Positions 21,417 to 29,900 of a stretch of 30,758 nucleotides of DNA are shown here, one piece after another. The stretch lies in the IMG/VR virus record IMGVR_UViG_3300005935_007929, positions 1 to 30,758 of that record, one strand, 5' to 3'. This stretch comes from a virus. The notes under the pieces were generated by a model. It was given only the letters and a program-made list of their open reading frames with translations. It searched no databases and had not been told where the DNA came from. How positions within the stretch are numbered: the first letter of the stretch is position 1; each line of letters opens with the position of its first letter. The position numbers and the translations under genes are program-made.

Positions 21417-21538
21417 AAAGAAAAGAGATTTCATCTCAGAGTCTATCTGGGGTGAGGAAACTTACTCCGTTGGGGGGTGGGGTTCTTGGAATCTCTTATC
21501 CTCTCCCCTGATGGACTCTGAAAATGAGTCCATTTTTT
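21417..21538 (+). promoter_or_regulatory. Riboswitch-like attenuator leader
   Basis: Four pairings are visible. A: AAGAGATTTC (21423-21432) with GGAATCTCTT (21488-21497), 10 bp with one G-U. B: 21437-21452 with 21505-21520, 16 positions with one G-U and one mismatch. C: GGGGTGAG-GAAA-CTTACTCC (21449-21468), 8 bp with a GNRA loop. D: the terminator (21511-21533). B shares its 3' strand with D and its 5' end with C, so B is an antiterminator and C or D its competitor; A crosses B, so they form a pseudoknot or alternatives. This is the layout of a transcription-attenuating riboswitch. I recognise no known aptamer. Confidence 0.65.
21511..21538 (+). terminator. Intrinsic terminator inside the leader
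   Basis: ATGGACTC (21511-21518), loop TGAAAAT, GAGTCCAT (21526-21533): 8 perfect pairs followed by a run of six T (21533-21538). It lies upstream of the transporter start, so reading past it is required for expression. Confidence 0.8.
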
Positions 21539-21604
21539 GTTTATGAACCTTGGTTCAATGTTAAATTAAAAACTTATCGTAAAAATAAAAATAACAAATA
21601 AAAT

Positions 21605-22489
21605 ATGTCAAATTTTACAAAGGGATTCTTAGCGGTATCGGCCTCATTTTTAGCTGTGTCTATTATAGAAGTAGCAGGTACTATGGTATTTAGACAAGGA
21701 GTAGGACCGATAACTATGCTTGGACTTAGGTCAATAATTGCTTCAATTTTATTCTTTTTAACCATAATGGTTTCTAAAGGAATTTCTTTTAGAATAAAAA
21801 AAGAAGATATTTTTCGTTTATTATTACATAGTGGGATTATAGTAGTTCACTTACTACTCTTTTGGTATGGATTAGTGGCAACAGCACATGTTCCAACCGT
21901 ACTTGCATTATGTATAACGTTTCCATTTTGGGCCATGATAATCTCAGTTATATTTTTAAAAGAAAAATTTGGGAGAACTAGATTATTTAGTTTTTTATTA
22001 GGAGGAATTGGGACATTATTTGCAGTCAATTTTTTACCAGCACTTTCGATGGCTCATGTAAATATTAAAGGGGTTGCATTAATATCTGTATCTGCAATAG
22101 CTTGGGCAGCTTTTTGGATAATAGGAAAGGAATTATTAAAAAAATATAATTTATTTACTATTTTGTTTTATAATTTCTTATTTTCTGCAATAGTATTTAC
22201 TATTTTAGCAGGTCCATCAGCCATGATAAATCAAGTTTCTCTAAAAGCATGGTTGTATATACTTCTTGTTTCAGTTGTATCTACTTATATTAATTACTCG
22301 TTGTATTATCACGGATTGAAATTTATTAGAGTATCCACAGCAACACTTATATCTTTAGCAAGACCAATAATATCTTTAACTTTAGCATTTTTTGTTCTTT
22401 CTCAAATGTTAACTATTTGGCAAGCATTTGGAGCGGTTATAATAACTGGGGGAACATACTTGTTATACAAAGAAAATAAAGACAAATGA
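21605..22489 (+). CDS. EamA/DMT-family transporter
   Basis: A 294-aa protein with about ten hydrophobic segments in two related halves (roughly 8-135 and 150-288), the drug/metabolite transporter architecture. The GPITMLGLRSIIAS and VSTATLISLARPIISLTLAFFVL segments match the family's repeat-end motifs, and the C-terminus IITGGTYLLYKENK is typical. Such proteins move small metabolites across the inner membrane; the substrate is unknown. A phage-encoded EamA carrier is uncommon. Expression should be controlled by the attenuator immediately upstream, whose ligand may be the transported compound. It overlaps the next gene by 4 nt (ATGA). Confidence 0.85.
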   Translation: MSNFTKGFLAVSASFLAVSIIEVAGTMVFRQGVGPITMLGLRSIIASILFFLTIMVSKGISFRIKKEDIFRLLLHSGIIVVHLLLFWYGLVATAHVPTVLALCITFPFWAMIISVIFLKEKFGRTRLFSFLLGGIGTLFAVNFLPALSMAHVNIKGVALISVSAIAWAAFWIIGKELLKKYNLFTILFYNFLFSAIVFTILAGPSAMINQVSLKAWLYILLVSVVSTYINYSLYYHGLKFIRVSTATLISLARPIISLTLAFFVLSQMLTIWQAFGAVIITGGTYLLYKENKDK

Positions 22490-23310
22490 ACAAATTAACA
22501 CTTATAAAAAAACCGACGGATGATTCCTTGATCCAAGCAACCTTTTGTTATATTCCTATATTGCCTTCGTTTACAATGTTTGTTGCCATGTATAAAGAAG
22601 ACTCAATTACGATTGGCAAAGATTTAGATTGGGAAGATATGGAAAAGCAAATTAACATTTCAGAAGTTCCAGAGGGTCTGTTGTTTGAAAGAATGACCTT
22701 TAGCTATAAGTCGGCTGGGAGCGTTCTCAAGGAACCCAATATGCTTAATATAGGAATAACTATTCCTATATTACTGAAAACTGAAATAAAAGATGCTCTG
22801 ACAGCTTGTATTAGAAAAGCGATTAAAAAGCAGGGAGTTGATGTAGAGTTAAGTAAACACAGAGAAGATTCTAATGATTATGTTGTTTTAGCTGATGGAA
22901 AGAAAAAGAAGTTTTCAGGAATAGCAAAGGAGATAGTTCAAGATGGAGAAGCGTTATATATTTGTACTTCTCCTATATTTGGATTTAAAGAAGAAGAAAA
23001 AGAATTATGGAGAAAATTATACAAATTAGATTCTGCAAAAGTGCAGTTAAAAGGAGATATTAAAGATTTATTTGATATTGTAGGAGGGTTAAGAGAAGCC
23101 AATCCTAATATTGATCCAGAACAATTAAAAGAAGATTTTATTCAATTATTTACCGAAAGGTTTGATTTAGTGGTTGAAGAAAGAGAACTTACTGAAGATG
23201 AATTATTAGACATTAAAGAGTTAAAAGAGGCGATGATAAATGCTGATTGGGTAAGATATAAAAAAATTCCACTAGGACTAAGACCAAAAGTTCAAAAGTT
23301 ATTAGAATAA
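22486..23310 (+). CDS. Lipoate-protein ligase-like protein (divergent)
   Basis: A 274-aa protein whose order of motifs follows the LplA/BPL fold: a strand ITIGKDLDW (41-49), then ERMTFSYKSAGSVLKEPNMLNIGI (68-91) at the place of RR-SGGGxVxHD-GNLN, SNDYVVLADGKKKKFSGIAKEI (129-150) equivalent to NDI-DGKKISGSA with candidate catalytic Lys142, a GEALYICTSPIFG strand, and a C-terminal REANPNIDPEQLKEDFIQLF helix. The Gly-rich ligand loop is degenerate (SAG in place of SGGG), so the activity may differ. LplA-type enzymes attach lipoate, octanoate or biotin to a lysine of a carrier. It is translationally coupled to the transporter, so the substrate could be what that carrier imports. Similarity is judged by eye. 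Confidence 0.5.
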   Translation: MNKLTLIKKPTDDSLIQATFCYIPILPSFTMFVAMYKEDSITIGKDLDWEDMEKQINISEVPEGLLFERMTFSYKSAGSVLKEPNMLNIGITIPILLKTEIKDALTACIRKAIKKQGVDVELSKHREDSNDYVVLADGKKKKFSGIAKEIVQDGEALYICTSPIFGFKEEEKELWRKLYKLDSAKVQLKGDIKDLFDIVGGLREANPNIDPEQLKEDFIQLFTERFDLVVEERELTEDELLDIKELKEAMINADWVRYKKIPLGLRPKVQKLLE

Positions 23311-23334
23311 ATTTACTAATATGTTACTGTCGTT

Positions 23335-26300
23335 ATGGAAGAAATAATAACAAAAAGAACAGAAAGAAGTAAAACATACGAATTAGAATATGGGGTTCGT
23401 AGGTTAATTTGTTATGGAAACCCAATTCATTATCAACCAAAAGGAAAAATTAATTGGGAAGATATAGATTTAGATTTTCAAGACGATGGACAAGGGAATT
23501 GGATAGCAGACAAAAATAAGGTTAGTACTGGTCTTAGACAAGATTTAAAATTAGAAAAGTATTTTGGAATAAGATATGATTATGAGCATCAATTTGAAGG
23601 AACAATCAAAGAGATAAAATTAGATGGAATAGAAAAAATTGATAGTGATAAGGCTAGTTCTTTACAAAAAATATCAAATGCAGAAATAAAACATCAGTTA
23701 AATTCTGATATTGAGATTATTAATAAACTTGATAGAGTCAGTTTAAAAAACTTTGTTAAAGTTAATAATCTAATTAAAAATTTTAAGATAGTTGAGGAAT
23801 TGCACTTGAAAGGATTAACTTGTTCTAATAAGAAAGATGGAGATAGTTATATTCCAGATGAGTATAATAGATTTAACTTTATAGATGAAAAGAAGGAATT
23901 AAAGTTTTGGATTAATCAACCATTTTTTACAGATAATGAAAACGAAAGTTATCAAAGTTTAATTCACACATTACAAGATATTGATGGACATTTAATTTAT
24001 ACAAAAATTCCGACAAAAGAAGGACAAGATGATTTAGTTTTAGCTCAATATCCAATTCTGATTGATACAAATACTTATTATAGTTCGTCGGAAGATGGAA
24101 GAATAACAAGTGCTAGTGGTGCTTGGGACACTGTTCATGATGCTACAACGGGTTCATCAATAAATAAGACTAGTGATACTTATGAGGCGATTGGTTCACT
24201 CTCTAATGATGGGAAAGACCCAAATATTGCTCGTAGTTTTTTTTATTTTGATACTTCTGATTTGCCAGATGCTGCGACAATTACAACGGCTACATTAAAA
24301 ATTTATGGCTATGCTGATGCAGCTTCTAATATATCTGCACAAGAAGGAACTCAAGCTGATACTTTGACAACAGCTGATTATGATGCTGCTAGTCCCACTC
24401 CAGCTACTGGTGGAGGAGAATATGGACATGTTACATGGGAGGAAGACGAATGGAACTCTATCACTTTTAATACTCTTGGAAAAGGGAAAATAAGTAAAAC
24501 TGGAACAACAAAAATATGTTGTAGGGAATATACTCAAGATTATTTAGATGCTGACCCAGGATTACCAAGTATTCGAAACCAAGGTCGTTTTTCTGAATAT
24601 GGCAAAGGTGCGTGGAATATTGGTTATGGACTTTATGAGCAAGTTAAAATTGTTCCTACTGAAAATGCGCCTCAGTCTATTTATTTTAAACCAGATGGAT
24701 TAAAAGCATATATTACTGGGGAGGGCGTGGTTAATGAATATTCATTATCAACAGCTTGGGATATTTCAACTCTTACTTGGGTTCGAAACCTTGATATTTC
24801 TACCAAAGTAAGCTCTTCTCTCAGCGTAGTATTTAATTCAGATGGAGATAAAATGTACTTTACGGGGGATGATGATTCAGATGTTCCTTCAGTTTTCGAA
24901 TATGACTTGGATACTGCTTGGAATATTTCTACAGCAGAGTGGCTTCAAACAAAAGATGTTTCAGCAAGAGATACTTATATAAACTCAATACGTTTTAATT
25001 CAGATGGAACGAAAATGTATTTAGGGGGGTCAGGGAATGACAGGGTTTATCAACATACTTTATCAACTGGTTGGGATATTTCTACTCTTAGTTTTATCCA
25101 ATACGAAGATTTTGATGAGGTAACTGATGTATTTTTTAGTGCAGATGGAACTAAAATATATATAGCAGAACATACTAACGATTTAATTGATGGGTATAAT
25201 TTATCAACAGCTTGGGATATTTCTACAATTTCAAGTTATGTGGGAGCTTTAAGTAATGGATTTCATGATTGGGAATGGGAACTTGGAGGAATGTTTATTA
25301 AACCAGATGGACTTAATCTTTATATTATAGGAACGCAGGCTGATGAAATCAATGAATTTATTATTCCTGCAGTAACATATTTCGACCCAACACTTGAAAT
25401 AGATTATACAGAGGGAGGAAGTTCTTCAAGTTCTTCAAGTTCTTTAAGTTCAAGTGCAGTAAGTTCTTCTTCTAGTTCCTCTAGTTCGTTTTCAAGTAGT
25501 TCTTCCTCATCATTATCTTCGAGTAGTTTCTCAAGTAGTTCTTCATTTTCATCTAGCTCATCTAGTAGTTTCTCAAGCAGTTCTTCTTCAAGTTCAAGTA
25601 GTTCAAGTTCAAGTTCATTTTCTAGTTCTTCCAGTAGTTCTAGTAGCTCTTTCTCTTCCAGTTCCTCCTTAAGCTCTAGTTCCTTTAGTTCAAGTAGTTC
25701 AAGTTCATCATTTAGCTCTTCCTCAAGTTCAAGTTCTTTTAGTTTTTCTTCTTCTAGTAGTTCCTTTTCCAGTTCGAGTAGTAGTAGTTCTTCTAGCAGT
25801 TCTAGTAGTTCTTTCTCTTCCAGTTCATCAAGTTTTTCATCTTCTAGTAGTTCCAGTAGTTTTAGTTCATCTAGTTCCAGTTCTTATTCAGGCAGTTTTA
25901 GTAGTAGTTCATCTAGCAGTTCTTTAAGCTCGTCTTCTTCAAGTAGTTCTAGTTCATCCTTTTCAAGTTCGAGTTCAAGTTCTAGCTCTTCTTTTAGCAG
26001 TAGTTCTTCTTCATCTTTTAGCTCTAGTTCAAGTAGTTCTAGTAGTAGTTTTTCTAGTTCGTCTTCAAGTAGCAGTTTCAGTTCCTCTAGTAGTTCTTCT
26101 TCTCTTTCATCCAGTTCAAGCAGTTCTAGTTCATTTTCTAGTAGTTCATCTAGCAGTTCTTTCTCCTCATCTAGTTCATCAAGTTCGTTTTCTCCAAGCA
26201 GTAGTAGCTCGTCCTTTTCTAGTTCTTCGTCTTCGTTTAGTTCATCTAGCTCTAGTTCATCTTTTAGCAGTTCTTCTAGTAGCTCTAGTTTTTCTAGTAG

Positions 26301-26922
26301 TTCAAGCTCCTCTTCATTCTCTAGTAGCTCATCAAGCTCAAGTTTCTCTTCGAGTAGTAGTAGCAGTTCATCTAGTTCCTCTAGTTTTAGTTCGAGTTCT
26401 TCGTCAAGTTTTAGTTCAAGTAGTTCTTCTTCGTCAAGTTTTAGTTCAAGTAGTTCTTCATTCTCTAGTAGTTCTTCAAGTTCTTGTTCTTTAGATTCGA
26501 CCAAATCTTATTCAAGAGGAAAATATTTAAACTTACTTACAGACGATAGTGAACTAGAAACATCTTTTTCCTGCACTGAATATCTTGATGTGGCAACTGA
26601 TAATGATATTTATGTTCAACAATGTGCTAGAGATACTTTAGATCCTTATGGAATATTCTTATGGAAAAAGAAACATACCAACAATGTAGATATAATTACC
26701 TCTACTTGTATATTAAAAACTAGTATAGCACCAAGTACTTCAGAAGTATTCCTTCAAATTTATAATCGTAATTCAGGTAATTGGGAAACTTTAGATTCTG
26801 ACAATGTAACTGCTGCTGATACTGAATTTACTTTAAATGGTGTCCAATCTTCCAATTTAAGTTATTATTATGATGGCTCATTTTGGGTTTGTCGTCGTAT
26901 TTATCAAAAGGCTCAAACTTAA
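23335..26922 (+). CDS. Serine-rich fibre-like protein with beta-propeller
   Basis: A 1195-aa protein, probably a tail fibre or surface adhesin. Residues 1-245 are a beta-rich N-terminal region ending in LAQYPILIDTNTYY, as in many surface proteins whose N-domain closes with YP-x-ID. Residues ~250-400 look like a jelly-roll/DNRLRE-type module (ARSFFYFDTSDLPDAATITTA). Residues ~445-680 contain five PDG/SDGxKxYxxG repeats alternating with four LSTAWDIST-like repeats, a beta-propeller of the lactonase/YVTN kind. Residues 696-1050 are almost pure serine with Phe every 7-12 positions. A C-terminal domain (1051-1195) with several cysteines follows. No signal peptide. It overlaps the next gene at a single base (TAATG). 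Confidence 0.75.
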   Translation: MEEIITKRTERSKTYELEYGVRRLICYGNPIHYQPKGKINWEDIDLDFQDDGQGNWIADKNKVSTGLRQDLKLEKYFGIRYDYEHQFEGTIKEIKLDGIEKIDSDKASSLQKISNAEIKHQLNSDIEIINKLDRVSLKNFVKVNNLIKNFKIVEELHLKGLTCSNKKDGDSYIPDEYNRFNFIDEKKELKFWINQPFFTDNENESYQSLIHTLQDIDGHLIYTKIPTKEGQDDLVLAQYPILIDTNTYYSSSEDGRITSASGAWDTVHDATTGSSINKTSDTYEAIGSLSNDGKDPNIARSFFYFDTSDLPDAATITTATLKIYGYADAASNISAQEGTQADTLTTADYDAASPTPATGGGEYGHVTWEEDEWNSITFNTLGKGKISKTGTTKICCREYTQDYLDADPGLPSIRNQGRFSEYGKGAWNIGYGLYEQVKIVPTENAPQSIYFKPDGLKAYITGEGVVNEYSLSTAWDISTLTWVRNLDISTKVSSSLSVVFNSDGDKMYFTGDDDSDVPSVFEYDLDTAWNISTAEWLQTKDVSARDTYINSIRFNSDGTKMYLGGSGNDRVYQHTLSTGWDISTLSFIQYEDFDEVTDVFFSADGTKIYIAEHTNDLIDGYNLSTAWDISTISSYVGALSNGFHDWEWELGGMFIKPDGLNLYIIGTQADEINEFIIPAVTYFDPTLEIDYTEGGSSSSSSSSLSSSAVSSSSSSSSSFSSSSSSSLSSSSFSSSSSFSSSSSSSFSSSSSSSSSSSSSSSFSSSSSSSSSSFSSSSSLSSSSFSSSSSSSSFSSSSSSSSFSFSSSSSSFSSSSSSSSSSSSSSSFSSSSSSFSSSSSSSSFSSSSSSSYSGSFSSSSSSSSLSSSSSSSSSSSFSSSSSSSSSSFSSSSSSSFSSSSSSSSSSFSSSSSSSSFSSSSSSSSLSSSSSSSSSFSSSSSSSSFSSSSSSSSFSPSSSSSSFSSSSSSFSSSSSSSSFSSSSSSSSFSSSSSSSSFSSSSSSSSFSSSSSSSSSSSSSFSSSSSSSFSSSSSSSSSFSSSSSSFSSSSSSSCSLDSTKSYSRGKYLNLLTDDSELETSFSCTEYLDVATDNDIYVQQCARDTLDPYGIFLWKKKHTNNVDIITSTCILKTSIAPSTSEVFLQIYNRNSGNWETLDSDNVTAADTEFTLNGVQSSNLSYYYDGSFWVCRRIYQKAQT
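25420..26484 (+). repeat. Serine tract 1 (355 codons)
   Basis: Residues 696-1050 of the first fibre protein. The code uses all six serine codons (AGT, TCT and TCA most, also AGC, TCC, TCG) in irregular order, with TTT/TTC Phe and occasional Leu breaking the run. Mixed use of AGY and TCN codons shows it is not simple slippage of one triplet. Confidence 0.9.
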
Positions 26923-29900
26923 TGATTAAAAAGATAGAACAACTTAATAATACTACCTATAAGGTAACTCCTAAAGATAACCCTAAAGATAGGATTGAAG
27001 TTGAAATTGGAGATTTAAAACAAGAAGATTTTTACCCACAGGTTAAGTTAAAAAGGTGGGATAATGAAACAAATTTTAGTGTTCGGTTAATTGATAATGA
27101 AAAAGGAATTCCACGAGTAAGCACTTTAACAGATAAAATTACTTGGAGTAAGGGAAATATAGATATTGAATATTACGATAGTGATAATGGATTTAAAATG
27201 GTTTGGTTTTTAAAAGAAAAGCCAGCAGATACAAAGAATTTTAAAGTAGAGTTTACTATACAAAGTAAGGGTTTAGATTTTTGTTATCAACCACCATTAA
27301 CCGAAGAATTTCAAAATGGTTATTCAGAAGAATTTAAAAAAGAGATAATAGTTACTGAAACCCAAGTCAAAGATTTAGACAGAAATGTTTTAATAAATAG
27401 ACCTGAAAATATAGTTGGTTCTTATGTTTGGTATCATTCAACAAAAGGTGGAATGAATGATATTTATGGCAAGGATTATGGAACAGGGCAAGGCGGAATT
27501 ATTTACAGACCACACCTATATGATGCCGAAGGAAAAGAAGATTGGGGAATATTACACATAGAAAATGGTATTTATTCAGTAAAACCTTCGCAAGAATTTT
27601 TAGACAATGCAGTTTATCCTATTAAGAGTAATGATGAGTTTGGATATCATACAATAGGGGGAACTTCTGAATATACAAATAATGATTGTGCTTACTTTTA
27701 TAAAGCTCAACCAACTTATAGTGGAAGTGTAACTGGTATAAGTTTTTACGATAACGAAAGCGATGGAACATATTTTAAGGGGGTAATTTGGGATAATTCT
27801 ACTGACAATATTATAACAAGTGGAGTTGGAAATATAATCTTGGTAAATTATGATGATCCTACTGATTGGTATGAGTCAACATTTTCTACTCAACCAAATA
27901 TTAGTTCATCAAATTATTATAAAGTTGGATTTATTCCGAGTTATAGTGCTACTGCTCATGTTTACTATAACACAGAAGGAAGCGCCGATGATGGATATGA
28001 TTTTAGTAATAGTTATAGTTCACCTACAAGTTTAACAACTCCATATACTCAAACTGGTAGAAGGTATTCAGTTTATTGTACTTACACAGCTACATCTAGT
28101 TCCTCATCTTTTAGTAGTTCTTCAAGTTCATTTTCTAGTAGTTCTAGTTCTTCGTCAAGTTCCTCACTTTCTAGCAGTTCAAGCAGTTCTTCAAGTCTTT
28201 CTTCTAGTAGTTCTTCTTCATCTTTAGAAAGTCATACTAAATATTCATATTGTGCGAATTTTCCTAGAGCGGAAGAGGAAGTGGAAAAAGATGAAAAAAG
28301 TTCGAAATTTATTGGTTCTAGAGGAGACATTTATAGTAGTATTGAATCATTTGATGCAAATGAATTACCTTATGAAACAATTATGGGTAAGCTTGGTGTG
28401 ATAAGTGCTAGTGCTGGAACTAAAAAAGAGAATGGAGAAGAAACCAATAAACCCTGTATTGTTGTTGGGGTTAAAAAAAAGATAAAAAAAGAAAAATTAA
28501 AGAAAGAAGATTTAATTCCCACAATTTTACCAGATGGTGTGATAACAGATGTAATAGAGGTTCCGATAATAAAAAGTGCTAGTGTATCAATTTTTCCTTA
28601 TGGAGAAAAATATAGACCTATCAAAGGAGGAGTATCTTGTGGTTCTTATTGGGATAGTACTGGTACTGGAGGTAGTGTTGGTTTAGTAGTAAAAGATTCT
28701 ACAGACAATAAAATAGTAATTTTGACTTGCAATCATATTTGTGGTCTTAAATATGATTCTGATTATGGTACTCCTAATGATGGTCACCTTAATCCCGAAG
28801 GAACTGATTTTTATCAACCTGGTCCTCAAGATGTAGCAGGAAGTTCTTCAGAAGATATATGTGGTACTATAAAAAGGTCTTTTCCAATTAAATTTGGGTC
28901 AGGTACCAACTATATAGATGCTGCTATTTGTTCAATTGATTCTCCTAATGAGGGACATACTGCAATTTTAAATCTTGATTTAGGTCCATTTACTTTTGGT
29001 TCAAAATCTGATTATGCTCCAGATACCTTAATTTCGAAAGTGGGAGCAGCAACTGGAAAAATAGTTTCATCTAAAATTAAGGTAATTGATGAGAATGCAA
29101 ATATTAATATTGATTATGGAGGAGGAGGTGATGATACTGCAAGTTTTTCAAATCAGGTTAAATTTGGGCCAACAGACGGAGATACCATTGTTCAACATGG
29201 GGATTCTGGCTCTGTATTTGTAATACAAGGTACCAATAAGGTTATTGCCCTATGCTATGGAATGGATAATGATGATTTTGCTTATGGTTGTCCAATAGAA
29301 AATATTGAATCAGATTTAGATGTTGAAGCATGGAACGGAGATGTAGTAGTTGATCTTAATGCCTCTGATGTGATAGCGATTAATGGTCAATGTTATACAA
29401 AGGTAGAAGATACATTTGATCCTATAACTCATATAGTTGATAGTACTTATAATACTTGTGATGCCTGTTGGGAAGATGTTAGTAGTTCTAGTTCAAGTAG
29501 TTTAAGTAGTTCAAGTAGTTCTAGTTCTCATTCGGGATATTCTACTTGTATAAATATAGATTCATTGGAAACTAACTTCTCTTTTTCTAGTTCTTCTTCT
29601 TCCTCAAGTTCCCTTTCCTCCTCAAGTTCATCTTCGAGTAGTTTTAGCTCATCTTCTTCAAGCAGTTCGTCATTTAGTTCTTCATCTAGTAGTTCTAGTA
29701 GTTTTTCATCTTCTTCATCATCTTCATCATTCTCCTCAAGCTCGAGCAGTAGTTCATTTTCCTCTTCAAGTTCCTCAAGCTCATTCTCTTCGAGTAGCTC
29801 GAGTTCTTTCAGTTCCTCTAGTAGTAGTAGTTCATTTTCATCGAGTAGTTCTTCTAGTAGTTTTAGCTCATCGTCTAGCTCCAGTAGTTTTTCTTCTTCA

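Noticed and set aside
21437-21533. Hammerhead ribozyme or TPP riboswitch suggested by CTGATG and GGGGTG
   Set aside because: The CUGAUGA...GAAA core with flanking stems is absent, and the other conserved TPP segments are missing.
25884-26504. Glu/Leu-rich minus-strand frame of 206 codons opposite the serine tract
   Set aside because: Complement of AGT/TCN serine codons; low complexity and no start signal.
27850-28035. 61-codon plus-strand frame
   Set aside because: It lies out of frame inside the second fibre gene and has no features of its own.
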